This document shows, piece by piece, positions 31,887 through 40,371 of a DNA stretch of 64,000 bases; within the stretch, counting starts at the first letter, position 1; the number at the start of each line of letters is the position of its first letter. Below the pieces are notes generated by a model that ran no database searches, was not told the DNA's origin, and worked only from the letters and a program-made list of their open reading frames with translations. Origin of the DNA: Streptosporangium pseudovulgare (GTDB lineage Bacteria; Actinomycetota; Actinomycetes; Streptosporangiales; Streptosporangiaceae); NCBI RefSeq assembly GCF_014648055.1, contig NZ_BMQJ01000012.1, positions 62,001-126,000 on the forward strand, in the 5' to 3' direction. Position numbers and translations under genes: made by a program.

Positions 31887-32684
31887 TCAGCCCTCCAGAT
31901 AGCCGAGCTGGGCGCGGACCGACATCTCGGCGGCCGGCCAGAGCGACGGGTCGACGTCCGCGTAGACGATCTCGACGATCTCCCGCGGCGTCACCGCGCC
32001 CCGGGCACGGGCCGCCCGGATCTGGTCCAGCCGCCGCCTGCGGTGCGCGACGTAGCCGTCCAGCGCGCCGATCGGGTCGGCCAGCACCGGGCCGTGGCCC
32101 GGCAGCAGGGCCTCGGCCCCGACCCGCTCGGCCGTCGCCCGCAGCCGGTCGAGCGACCGCAGGTAGTCGGCCAGGTCGCCGTCCGGGGCGATCACGGTGG
32201 TGCCCCGGCCGAGCACGGTGTCGCCGGTCAGCATCGCCCGGTCCTCGGGCAGCCAGAGGCACAGCGAGTCGAACGAGTGGCCCGGCGTGCCCACGACGTG
32301 CAGCTCCAGGCCGCCGGCGGTGACCACGTCGCCGTCGGCGAGGCCCTCCTCGCCGAGGCGGTGCCGGGGGTCCAGCGCCCTGACCGGCGCGCCCACCAGC
32401 CCGGAGAGCCTCCGCGCGCCGCCGCTGTGGTCGTCGTGGCCGTGGGTCAGCAGGATCGCCGCCACCCTGCGCCCGGCCAGGCGGGCGGCGACCCGGGCGA
32501 GGTGCGCCTCGTCGTCCGGTCCGGGGTCGACGACGAGCACGTCCTCCTCCACGTCCTCGCGGCCGATCAGCCACGTGTTCGTGCCGTCCAGCGTCATCGG
32601 GGAGGGGTTGGGCGCCAGCAGCGCCAGGGTGTGGGCCGTGCCGGATCCGTCCGGCCCGCCCAGGGGTATCCGCAGCCCGCTCAC
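31887..32684 (-). CDS. Metallo-beta-lactamase-fold hydrolase
   Basis: 265 residues from GTG 32684, overlapping the stop of the upstream Nudix gene (GTGA). The metal motif LLTHGHDDHSGGARRL is intact, followed by VVGTPGHSFDSLCLWL and LLPGHGPVL. The C-terminal 70 residues form the winged extension of the LACTB2/RNase-like MBL group. The mycobacterial counterpart is Rv3677c. The substrate is unknown; glyoxalase II-like thioester or phosphodiester cleavage is possible. Confidence 0.9.
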   Translation of the reverse strand: MSGLRIPLGGPDGSGTAHTLALLAPNPSPMTLDGTNTWLIGREDVEEDVLVVDPGPDDEAHLARVAARLAGRRVAAILLTHGHDDHSGGARRLSGLVGAPVRALDPRHRLGEEGLADGDVVTAGGLELHVVGTPGHSFDSLCLWLPEDRAMLTGDTVLGRGTTVIAPDGDLADYLRSLDRLRATAERVGAEALLPGHGPVLADPIGALDGYVAHRRRRLDQIRAARARGAVTPREIVEIVYADVDPSLWPAAEMSVRAQLGYLEG

Positions 32685-33589
32685 CGGCGGCCCTGCCTGA
32701 AGTACTCGCCGTCGAGCACCAGGCACAGCTCCCCGTCCACCTCGGCGACCTCCGGCATGAGCGTGACGATCTCCCGCCGTACGGCGAGCACGCCGGCCAC
32801 GGTCGCGTACCCGGCGAGCTCGCCGAGAGTGCGGTAGGTCGGGGGCATCAGGAAGATCCGCCCGTCCCGGGCCCCGGCGAGCGCGTCGGCGGGCCGGGCC
32901 CACGTCACCTGGTCGGCCTCGCCGCCGACGTCGCGGGTGCGCTGGCCCGCGGGGAGGGCGGCGACGAAGAACCGGGTGTCGAAGCGCCGGGGCTCGACCA
33001 CCGGTGTGATCCAGTGGGCCCAGGGCCGCAGCAGGTCGGAGCGGAGGACCAGCCCGCGCCCGGCGAGGAAGTCGGCGAACGACAGGCTCCGGTCGATCAG
33101 GGCCAGCCGGTCGGCCTCCCAGTCGTCACCGGTGGTGTCGGCCACGACGGACGTCGCGGACGAGCCGGCGAGCAGGACCCCCGACTCCTCGAACGTCTCG
33201 CGCACCGCGGCGCACACCAGGCCGCGGGCGAGCTTCTCGTCCGCGCCGAAGATCTCGCCCCACTCGGCGGGCGACGGCCCGGCCCAGGCGACCGCGTGGT
33301 CGGCGTCCCGGGGGTCCACCGCCCCGCCGGGGAAGACGTAGGCGCCCGCCGCGAAGGCCATCGCGGCCTTGCGCCGGAGCAGGTAGACCTCGACGCCCCC
33401 GCCCTCGGGGCCGCCGGCGCCCCCGGCGTTCTCGCCGTCCTCAGTGCCCTCAATACCCTCGGCGCCCTCGGCGCCCTCGCGCAGGAGGACCACCGTGGCG
33501 GCGTCCCGGGCCGGAGCGGGCCGCGCCCGCCCGGCCAGGATGTCACGCGCGCGCTCGCCGTCCGCGCCGGAAAGCGGGAACCCGCCCAT
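32681..33589 (-). CDS. Nudix hydrolase, NUDT19-like long form
   Basis: 302 residues, ATG with GGAGG seven bases upstream. The Nudix box is split by a long insertion: GAYVFPGGAVDPRDADHAV, about 25 residues, then VRETFEESGVLLA, as in NUDT7/NUDT19-type CoA hydrolases. Residues 40-67 are a low-complexity Gly/Glu insert encoded by near-repeats of a GAGGGC-type triplet pattern. It is coupled to the MBL gene downstream. Exact substrate unproven. Confidence 0.85.
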   Translation of the reverse strand: MGGFPLSGADGERARDILAGRARPAPARDAATVVLLREGAEGAEGIEGTEDGENAGGAGGPEGGGVEVYLLRRKAAMAFAAGAYVFPGGAVDPRDADHAVAWAGPSPAEWGEIFGADEKLARGLVCAAVRETFEESGVLLAGSSATSVVADTTGDDWEADRLALIDRSLSFADFLAGRGLVLRSDLLRPWAHWITPVVEPRRFDTRFFVAALPAGQRTRDVGGEADQVTWARPADALAGARDGRIFLMPPTYRTLGELAGYATVAGVLAVRREIVTLMPEVAEVDGELCLVLDGEYFRQGRR

Positions 33590-33663
33590 TCAGATCCTCC
33601 ACCAGAACAACAGTCGGTCTCGGGAACCATCATGTGGCAGGTCCGCCGCCCCGGACAATCGCG

Positions 33664-33692
33664 GCCGGCCCCGGTGATCGGGCCGGGGCCGG
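33664..33692 (-). terminator. Hairpin after ridA
   Basis: CCGGCCCCGG (33664-33673) and CCGGGGCCGG (33683-33692) form 10-bp arms with a 9-base loop, 30 bases past the ridA stop. Confidence 0.45.
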
Positions 33693-33721
33693 CTCCGGCT
33701 CCGGTCTCCGGCGAGCCGCCG

Positions 33722-34180
33722 TCAGCGGACCTCGGCGATCAGCTCGACCTCCACCGGCGCGTCCAGCGGGAGGACCGCCACGCCGACCGCGCTGCGGGCG
33801 TGCCCGCCGGTCTCGGCGAACACCTTGCCGAGCAGGTCGCTCGCGCCGTTGATCACCTGCGGCTGCCCGGTGAAGTCGGGGGCGCTGGCCACGAAGCCGA
33901 CGACCTTGACGATCCGCACGATGTTGTCCACGCCGCCCGCCGCCGACGCCGCGGCGGCCAGGGCGTTCAGCGCGCAGATCCCGGCGAGGCCGGCGGCCTC
34001 CTCCGCGGTCAGCTTCTCGCCCACCTTGCCCGTCGCCACGAGCTTGCCGTCCACCATCGGGAGCTGGCCCGAGGTGTAGACGTAGTCACCCGTCCGGACG
34101 GCCGGGACGTAGGACGCCAGCGGCACCGCGACCTCGGGCAGCTCGATGCCCAGCTCGTCCAACCTCTGCCGCGGCGTCAC
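33722..34180 (-). CDS. RidA family enamine/imine deaminase
   Basis: 152 residues from a GTG overlapping the DUF4177 stop. The fold shows YVPAVRTGDYVYTSGQLPMV at the start and SAVGVAVLPLDAPVEVELIA at the end. The canonical Arg of true RidA (in IRGKN.E.) is not evident: the region reads GGHARSAVGV, typical of the long YjgF-like mycobacterial Rv3678c type. It may hydrolyse reactive enamines, or the activity may be altered. Confidence 0.88.
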   Translation of the reverse strand: MTPRQRLDELGIELPEVAVPLASYVPAVRTGDYVYTSGQLPMVDGKLVATGKVGEKLTAEEAAGLAGICALNALAAAASAAGGVDNIVRIVKVVGFVASAPDFTGQPQVINGASDLLGKVFAETGGHARSAVGVAVLPLDAPVEVELIAEVR

Positions 34181-34332
34181 TGCTTGGGCCGCTTCAGGTA
34201 GGCGACCAGCTGCTCGGGGTTCGGCCCCGGCACGACCTGGACGAGCTCCCAGCCGTCTTCGCCCCAGTTATCGAGAATCTGCTTGGTCGCGTGGACCAGC
34301 AGTGGCACCGTCGAGTACTCCCATTTCGTCAT
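34177..34332 (-). CDS. DUF4177 small protein
   Basis: 51 residues from ATG 34332: MTKWEYSTVPLLVHATKQIL then GEDGWELVQVVPGPNPEQLV, the full DUF4177 pattern. No Shine-Dalgarno sequence is seen, so the mRNA may be leaderless. Its TGA overlaps the ridA start. A short ORF (Rv3678A) holds the same place in mycobacteria. Function unknown. Confidence 0.85.
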   Translation of the reverse strand: MTKWEYSTVPLLVHATKQILDNWGEDGWELVQVVPGPNPEQLVAYLKRPKQ

Positions 34333-34474
34333 GGGGGACACATTAGCGAGGCGGGCCCGGCCGGCGGTCGCCCTACGCCGCTCCGGCACGGCAGTGAGCG
34401 GGATCACCACGGTAGGTCCCGGAGCCGGGCGGTCCAGGCGAATCGTGAGGTGACGGTTGGGTAGCCTTCGAGAC

Positions 34475-35479
34475 GTGAGAGCTCGCGACACCGACTGGGA
34501 CGGCGTACGCCTCCACGTCGTCACCGGTAAGGGCGGCACCGGCAAGACCACGGTGGCCGCCGCGCTCGCCCTTGCCCTCGCCGCGGGCGGGCGCAAGGTC
34601 CTGCTGGTCGAGGTCGAGGGCCGGCAGGGCATCGCGCAGGTCTTCGACCTGCCGCCGCTGCCGTACGAGGAGCGGCGGATCGCCGTCGCGCCCGACGGCG
34701 GGGACGTCCACGCCCTGTCCATAGACCCCGAAGAGGCCATGCTCGACTACCTCGAGATGTTCTACGGCATGCGCCGGGCGGGTAAGGCCCTGACCAAGAT
34801 GGGCGTCGTCGACTTCGCCACCACCATCGCCCCCGGCTTCCGCGACGTCCTGGTGACCGGCAAGACCACCGAGGCGGTCCGCCGCAAGAACAAGGACGGC
34901 AGGCGGGTCTACGACGCGGTCGTGCTCGACGCGCCCCCGACCGGGCGGATCACCCGTTTCCTCAACGTCACCAACGAGGTGGCGGGCCTGGCCAGGGTCG
35001 GCCCCATCAAGAACCACGCCGACCTGGTGAACGGCGTGGTGGCCTCCCCGGAGACCGCCGTGCACTTCGTCACGCTCCTGGAGGAGATGCCGGTCCAGGA
35101 GACCCTCGACGGGCTCGCCGAGCTGACCGCCGCCGGGCTCCCGCCCGGCGGGATCTTCACGAACATGGTCAGGGAGTCGCTGCTCCCCGCCTCCGTGCTG
35201 GACGCCGCGGCCGGCGGCCGGTTCGACCCGGCCGAGCTGGCGCTCGGCCTCAAGGCCGCGGGGCTCGCCGACGGCGCCTCCGACGCCGCCGCGGTGGCCG
35301 AGGCCCTCGCCGAGGAGATCGTCGAGCACGCCCGCCGTACCGCGCTGGAGCAGCGGGAGCGGGAGTCCCTCGACGCGTCCGGCCGCCCCCGCTACGAGCT
35401 GCCGCTGCTGGCCGACGGGGTCGACCTCGCCGGGCTGTACGAGCTGGCCGAATCGATCCGCAACCAGGGAGCAGCATGA
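34475..35479 (+). CDS. Get3/ArsA-like ATPase, first subunit
   Basis: 334 residues from GTG 34475; a TTG 18 bases earlier is also possible. P-loop HVVTGKGGTGKTTVAAALAL, switch II VVLDAPPTGRITRFL, and an extended helical domain without the cysteines used for arsenite binding. It is divergent from the ridA side and coupled to the second ATPase by ATGA. In mycobacteria the equivalent pair (Rv3679/Rv3680) forms a heteromeric complex of the Get3 family linked to glycerol and redox stress. A complex of both subunits is likely. Confidence 0.9.
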   Translation: MRARDTDWDGVRLHVVTGKGGTGKTTVAAALALALAAGGRKVLLVEVEGRQGIAQVFDLPPLPYEERRIAVAPDGGDVHALSIDPEEAMLDYLEMFYGMRRAGKALTKMGVVDFATTIAPGFRDVLVTGKTTEAVRRKNKDGRRVYDAVVLDAPPTGRITRFLNVTNEVAGLARVGPIKNHADLVNGVVASPETAVHFVTLLEEMPVQETLDGLAELTAAGLPPGGIFTNMVRESLLPASVLDAAAGGRFDPAELALGLKAAGLADGASDAAAVAEALAEEIVEHARRTALEQRERESLDASGRPRYELPLLADGVDLAGLYELAESIRNQGAA

Positions 35480-36624
35480 GCGAGCGACCCGGCGGGCACC
35501 GGGACGTCCCGGTCCTCGACCTCGACGCGATCATCGACGACCCGGGCACCCGGATCATCGTCTGCTGCGGTTCCGGCGGCGTCGGCAAGACCACCACCGC
35601 GGCCGCTCTGGGGCTGCGCGCGGCCGAGCGCGGCCGCGCGGCCGTGGTGCTCACCGTCGATCCGGCGCGGCGGCTCGCGCAGTCGATGGGCCTCACCGAG
35701 CTGGACAACGTCCCGCGGCCGGTCGAGGACGTGACGGGCGACGGCACGCTGCACGCCATGATGCTCGACATGAAGCGGACCTTCGACGAGATCATCGAGG
35801 CCCACGCCGACCCGGAGCGGGCCCGGCAGATCCTGACGAACCCCTTCTACCAGTCGCTGTCGTCCAGCTTCTCCGGCACCCAGGAGTACATGGCGATGGA
35901 GAAGCTCGGCCAGCTGCGCCGGTCGGGCGAGTGGGACCTCATCATCGTGGACACCCCGCCCTCCCGATCCGCGCTCGACTTCCTGGACGCGCCGGAACGG
36001 CTCGGCCGCTTCCTGGACGGCCGGCTGATCCGCGTGCTGACCGCCCCCGCCAAGGCAGGCGGGCGGAGCGCGTTCAAGCTGTTCAACGCGGGCTTCGGCC
36101 TGATCGCCGGGGCCATGACCAAGCTGCTGGGCGCGCAGGTGCTCAAGGACCTGCAGACGTTCGTCTCCGCGCTGGACGCCGTCTTCGGCGGCTTCCGGGC
36201 GCGCGCCGAGCAGACCTACCGGCTGCTGCAGGCCCCCGGGACCGCGTTCGTCGTCGTGGCCGCGCCGGAGCGCGACGCGATGCGTGAGGCGTCGTACTTC
36301 GTGGAACGGCTCGCCGAGGAGCGCATGCCCCTGGCGGGCGTCGTGATCAACCGGGTGCACCGCTCGCCCGCGGAGGGCCTGTCGGCCGCGCGTAGCGCCG
36401 CCGCCGCCGAGGAGCTGGAGTCGCGGGGCGGGCACGACCTGGCCGCCGCCGTGCTCCGGCTGCACACCGGGCGGATGCAGCTCGCCGCCCGCGAGCACCG
36501 TGAGCGCGAGCACTTCGTCACCGCCCACCCCACGGTGCCCGTCGCGGAGGTGCCGGCCATGTGGGAGGACGTGCACGACCTGGAGGGCCTCCGCCAGGTC
36601 GGCAAGCTCCTGGCCGCGCAGTAG
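35476..36624 (+). CDS. Get3/ArsA-like ATPase, second subunit
   Basis: 382 residues, starting in the ATGA overlap. P-loop IIVCCGSGGVGKTTTAAALG, then VLTVDPARRLAQSMGL (switch I) and DLIIVDTPPSRSALDFLDAP (switch II), all characteristic of the ArsA/Get3 family. A long helical insertion (about 150-250) may bind client proteins. No metal-binding cysteine pair is seen. It partners with the preceding gene. Confidence 0.92.
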   Translation: MSERPGGHRDVPVLDLDAIIDDPGTRIIVCCGSGGVGKTTTAAALGLRAAERGRAAVVLTVDPARRLAQSMGLTELDNVPRPVEDVTGDGTLHAMMLDMKRTFDEIIEAHADPERARQILTNPFYQSLSSSFSGTQEYMAMEKLGQLRRSGEWDLIIVDTPPSRSALDFLDAPERLGRFLDGRLIRVLTAPAKAGGRSAFKLFNAGFGLIAGAMTKLLGAQVLKDLQTFVSALDAVFGGFRARAEQTYRLLQAPGTAFVVVAAPERDAMREASYFVERLAEERMPLAGVVINRVHRSPAEGLSAARSAAAAEELESRGGHDLAAAVLRLHTGRMQLAAREHREREHFVTAHPTVPVAEVPAMWEDVHDLEGLRQVGKLLAAQ

Positions 36625-36659
36625 GCGACCTCCGGGAGCCCGGCACGGCCGCCCACGCG

Positions 36660-36745
36660 GCGGTCGTCCGGAGTCCCGCGTGGCCGACCGTATGGCGGTC
36701 GTCCGGAGTCCCGCGTGGCCGACCGTATGGCGTCGTCCGGAGTCC
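36660..36745. repeat. 35-bp tandem repeat, 2.5 copies
   Basis: A unit that starts GCGGTCGTCCGGAGTCC and ends GGCCGACCGTATG lies at 36660-36694 and 36695-36729, with a shortened third copy from 36730. Copies 1 and 2 are identical, pointing to recent duplication. Confidence 0.85.
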
Positions 36746-36834
36746 GACATGCCGGACTCCCCGCCGCCCGGTGGGCGACGGGGAGCACAGGGTGTCACGG
36801 GGCCGGGGTTCCCGGCCCTTCCCGGAACACGCGG

Positions 36835-36864
36835 GTACGGCCGGCGCCGAGGCGCCGGCCGTAC
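36835..36864. terminator. Bidirectional hairpin terminator
   Basis: GTACGGCCGGCGCC (36835-36848) and GGCGCCGGCCGTAC (36851-36864) form perfect 14-bp arms between the convergent ATPase and whiB genes. Confidence 0.75.
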
Positions 36865-36880
36865 GGGATCAGGGCGGACG

Positions 36881-37177
36881 TCAGCCGGCGATCAGCTCGT
36901 TCGTCCGCTCGTACTCCTCCTTGGCCATCTCCAGCAGATCGCGCCAGGAGTCGACGTCAGGTCGCCGGCGCAGCAACGCGCGGCGCTCGCGCTCGGTCAT
37001 TCCGCCCCACACCCCGAACTCGATGCGGTTGTCCAGCGCATCGGCGAGGCATTCGGTACGGACCGGGCATCCCCGGCAGATCAGCTTCGCCCGGTTCTGG
37101 GCAGCGCCCTGAACGAACAGCGCGTCAGGATCCGCACCCTTACAGGCCGCACGGGAGGTCCAATCCGTGATCCACAT
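36881..37177 (-). CDS. whiB4: WhiB-family iron-sulfur regulator (WhiB4-like)
   Basis: 98 residues, ATG with AAGGGGAG upstream. Four cysteines (RAACKG, LICRGCPVRTEC) hold the Fe-S cluster, followed by the Wbl signature GVWGGMTERERRALLRRR. The C-terminal acidic helix completes the family. By position next to ponA2 it corresponds to mycobacterial WhiB4 (Rv3681c), an oxygen-sensitive redox regulator. The symbol rests on synteny. Confidence 0.9.
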   Translation of the reverse strand: MWITDWTSRAACKGADPDALFVQGAAQNRAKLICRGCPVRTECLADALDNRIEFGVWGGMTERERRALLRRRPDVDSWRDLLEMAKEEYERTNELIAG

Positions 37178-37464
37178 TCGACCCCACTCCCCTTAGGTGG
37201 TCAGTCGTGACTTGGGGCCGACGGGCGCGGGCGTCGGGCCTCCGTATTCAGTTGCCGCAGAAAGAGAACGTACGCAATCAGACGTTCGAGCCGACAGACC
37301 CCGGCGGGACCAATTTCCCGCATGGTCATCAGCGGCCACGTGGCCGGGAATGACTAGTCACCTGACTCGGCACGCGGCCGCCGCCTGACTCGGTACAAGA
37401 CCGAGTCACGTCGAATTGGCGATCCGTTACCGTTTGGGACATCCGTCCGACGTACTCTTGACGT
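37178..37464. promoter_or_regulatory. Divergent promoter region whiB4/ponA2
   Basis: No gene in 287 bases. The sequence is less GC-rich than its neighbours (37240-37350) and contains a possible -10 (TACTCT) a few bases before the ponA2 GTG, which suggests a nearly leaderless mRNA. GACTCGG occurs at 37357 and 37387 as a direct repeat. Confidence 0.45.
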
Positions 37465-39729
37465 GTGCAAGCTCAGGGCAAAGATCATGTATCGGCGATA
37501 GGCGCGGTCGGGAAGGTCCTGCGGCTGGTCGCCGCGGGCGCCGCCGCGGGTCTTCTGGCGGCCGGAGTCGCGTTCCCGGCGGTCGGCGGGGCGGGGCTCG
37601 GCGTGAACTCCGTCACAGAGGAGCTGAACCTACGCCCTGAGGAGCTCAAGGAACCCGCGCTGCCGGAGAGGACCGTCCTGCTGGACGCCGACGGCAAGCA
37701 GTTCGCGCAGTTCTACTACGAGAACCGCGAGTCGGTGAAGCTCGACGAGATCGCCGACGTCATGAAGACCGCGATCATCTCGATCGAGGACTTCCGGTTC
37801 TACGAGCACGGCGCCATCGACATCGAGGGCACCCTCCGCGCGGCCGTGCGGAACGCGGGCGGCGGCTCCACGCAGGGCGGTTCCTCGATCACCCAGCAGT
37901 ACGTCAAGCAGGTGCTCTTCAACAGCGCCGAGACCCCGGAGGAGAAGCAGGCCGCGATCGCGCCGACCCTCTCCCGGAAGCTCAACGAGCTGCGCTACGC
38001 CCTGGCGGTCGAGGAGAAGTACACCAAGTCGGAGATTCTGGAGAAATATCTCAACATCTCCTACTTCGGTGCCGGCGCCCACGGCATCCAGGCGGCGGCC
38101 AAGCGGTTCTTCGACAAGCCGGCGTCCAAGCTGGACCTGTGGGAGGCCGCCACGCTGGCCGGCGCCGTACAGGACCCCAACGGCACCGACCCGGCCCGGC
38201 ACAAGGGCGAGTCCTCCAAGACCTGGAAGAAGCGCCAGAAGCTCCTGCTGGACCGGCGCAACACCGTCCTGAAGCGGATGCAGGATCTCGGCAAGATCAC
38301 GCCGCAGGAGGCGGCGGAGGCCAAGGCCAAGAAGCTCGGCTTCAAGGACATCTCGGCCCCGGGCGGCTGCGAGACCAGCAAGTACCCCTTCTTCTGCGTC
38401 TACGTGCGCGAGGAGATCCGCCACAACAAGGCGTTCGGCAAGACCGCCGAGGCGCGCGAGAAGCTGCTCCAGCGCGGCGGTCTGACGATCAAGACGACGC
38501 TCGACCCGCAGGCGCAGAAGGCCTCGGAGAAGGCCATCAAGCAGATGGTCAACGCGAGCGACAAGCCGGTCGCCGCGCAGGCGATGGTCGTCCCGGGCAC
38601 CGGCGCCATCAGGGCGATGGCCACCAGCCGGAAGTTCGGCACGAGCAAGAAGAAGAACGAGACCAGCATCAACTTCGCCGCCGACGCCCAGCACGGCGGT
38701 GGCATCGGCTTCCAGGCGGGCTCGACGTTCAAGGCGTTCACCCTGCTCACCGCGCTCGACCAGGGGATGAAGCTCAACGACGGCAACACCACCGGCAAGA
38801 CCTACCAGGCGCCGAGCCACAGCGCGTTCCGCGACTGCAAGGGCAACGCGGTCGGCGAGCCCAGCCACCAGGTCTTCAACTCCAGCGAGGGCGGCGGCGG
38901 CTTCAAGTCGCTGACCACCGGCACGCTCGGCTCGGTGAACACCTTCTTCATGAAGCTGGAGGAGAAGGTCGGTCTCTGCAAGGTCGTCGAGACGGCCAAG
39001 AAGCTCGGCATCAAGCGGTCCGACGGCGGCCCGCTGCGGGAGGTCGAGACCTTCACCCTCGGCGTCAACGAGATGGACCCGGTGACGGTCTCCGCCGCCT
39101 ACGCGACCATCGCGGCCCGCGGCACCTACTGCGAGCCGATGGCCATCACCGAGGTCCGCGACCGCTACGGCAAGACCACGCCGTACAAGCCGAAGTGCGA
39201 GCAGGTCCTCGACGAGGAGGTCACCGACGCGGCCACCCACATCATGTCCGGGGTGTTCACCAAGGGCACGATGAGCGAGATCGGCGGCATCGGCCGGCCG
39301 GCGGCGGGCAAGACCGGCACCACCGACGCCTACACCGCCGCCTGGTTCGCCGGCTTCACCCCGGACCTCGCCTCCGCGGTCAGCCTCGGCGACCCGCGCG
39401 GCGCCTTCAGCCACGACCTGACGGGCGTGACGATCGGCGGCCGCTACTACGGCTACGTCTACGGTGCCACCATCTCCGGAAAGATCTGGAAGCTGTCCAT
39501 GCCCGGCGCGCTCAAGGGCGTCGAGCCGACGTCCTTCCACTCGGTCGACATGGGCCGCTTCGGCGGTTGCTCGGGCAACTGCGCGCCCAAGCCGCCGCCC
39601 AGGAAGCCGGGTGACGTCGGCGGCGACCACGGCGGCGGGGACGGCGACGGCAACACGGTCGTCAACGACGGCGGCACCTTCGGGCCCGGGGTCGGCCGGG
39701 GCCACGGGCGGGGCCGGGGCAACGGCTGA
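37465..39729 (+). CDS. ponA2: Class A penicillin-binding protein (transglycosylase-transpeptidase)
   Basis: 754 residues. One membrane anchor (about 18-45) is followed by the GT51 glycosyltransferase domain (IISIEDFRFYEHGAIDIEGT, GGSTQGGSSITQQYVKQVLF, KYLNISYFGAGAHGIQAAA) and the transpeptidase domain with SxxK (QAGSTFKAFTLL), SxN (GSVNTFF) and KTG (AAGKTGTTDAYT). It polymerises and cross-links peptidoglycan outside the membrane. The C-terminal PASTA domain of mycobacterial PonA2 is absent; instead there is a Gly/Asp/Arg-rich tail. Its position after whiB4 matches Rv3682. Confidence 0.93.
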   Translation: MQAQGKDHVSAIGAVGKVLRLVAAGAAAGLLAAGVAFPAVGGAGLGVNSVTEELNLRPEELKEPALPERTVLLDADGKQFAQFYYENRESVKLDEIADVMKTAIISIEDFRFYEHGAIDIEGTLRAAVRNAGGGSTQGGSSITQQYVKQVLFNSAETPEEKQAAIAPTLSRKLNELRYALAVEEKYTKSEILEKYLNISYFGAGAHGIQAAAKRFFDKPASKLDLWEAATLAGAVQDPNGTDPARHKGESSKTWKKRQKLLLDRRNTVLKRMQDLGKITPQEAAEAKAKKLGFKDISAPGGCETSKYPFFCVYVREEIRHNKAFGKTAEAREKLLQRGGLTIKTTLDPQAQKASEKAIKQMVNASDKPVAAQAMVVPGTGAIRAMATSRKFGTSKKKNETSINFAADAQHGGGIGFQAGSTFKAFTLLTALDQGMKLNDGNTTGKTYQAPSHSAFRDCKGNAVGEPSHQVFNSSEGGGGFKSLTTGTLGSVNTFFMKLEEKVGLCKVVETAKKLGIKRSDGGPLREVETFTLGVNEMDPVTVSAAYATIAARGTYCEPMAITEVRDRYGKTTPYKPKCEQVLDEEVTDAATHIMSGVFTKGTMSEIGGIGRPAAGKTGTTDAYTAAWFAGFTPDLASAVSLGDPRGAFSHDLTGVTIGGRYYGYVYGATISGKIWKLSMPGALKGVEPTSFHSVDMGRFGGCSGNCAPKPPPRKPGDVGGDHGGGDGDGNTVVNDGGTFGPGVGRGHGRGRGNG

Positions 39730-39785
39730 GTCCCCGGTGATCCCGTAACCCCCGCCGGTCCTCCGGGACCGGCCACCGAGCCACC

Positions 39786-39816
39786 GGAGCCCTCCCCGCG
39801 TCGCGGGGAGGGCTCC
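39786..39816. terminator. Bidirectional hairpin terminator
   Basis: GGAGCCCTCCCCGCG (39786-39800) pairs perfectly with 39802-39816, between the convergent ponA2 and yqeY genes. Confidence 0.75.
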
Positions 39817-39835
39817 CGGCGTTTCCGGAGCGAAC

Positions 39836-40291
39836 TCAGGCGCTCAGGCGGGCCCGCACGATCTGCGCCACCCGGCCGCCCTCGGCCCGCCCGGCGACCT
39901 TGGGGTTCAGGACCTTCATGACCTGGCCCATCGCCTTGGGCCCGGACGCGCCGGTCTCGGCGATGGCCTCGTCCACCAGCCCGGCGATCTCGTCGTCGGA
40001 GAGCTGGGCGGGGAGGTACTCCTCCAGCACCGCCTGCTCGTCCAGCTCGGCCTGCGCCTGCTCGGCGCGGCCCGCGCCGCTGAACGCCTCCGCCGCCTCC
40101 CGGCGCTTCTTGGCCTCCTTGGTCAGCACCTTGACGATCTCGTCGTCGGAGAGCTCGCGCGCCTCCTTGCCGGCCACCTCCTCGACGTTCACGGCCGCCA
40201 GGGCCATGCGGATGGTCCGGGTGCGGACCTCGTCGCGGCCCTTCATCGCGGCCGTGAGGTCGGCCTTCAGCTTGTCCTTCAATGTGCTCAT
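39836..40291 (-). CDS. GatB/YqeY domain protein
   Basis: 151 residues from ATG 40291; an ATG three codons upstream is also in frame. MSTLKDKLKADLTAAMKGRD followed by TRTIRMALAAVNVEEV, SDDEIVKVLTKEAKKRREAA and a C-terminal KAMGQVMKVLNPKVAGRAEG make a full YqeY protein. The domain is shared with the tRNA-binding tail of GatB and probably binds RNA, with no fixed task in bacteria. Confidence 0.9.
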   Translation of the reverse strand: MSTLKDKLKADLTAAMKGRDEVRTRTIRMALAAVNVEEVAGKEARELSDDEIVKVLTKEAKKRREAAEAFSGAGRAEQAQAELDEQAVLEEYLPAQLSDDEIAGLVDEAIAETGASGPKAMGQVMKVLNPKVAGRAEGGRVAQIVRARLSA

Positions 40292-40371
40292 GCGGTCCAT
40301 CTTGCCGTCTCACCGGTCCCGGTGTATCCAGGGTTTCTCCCCGGGCGCCGGGTGTCGGGCATGATGAGGGT

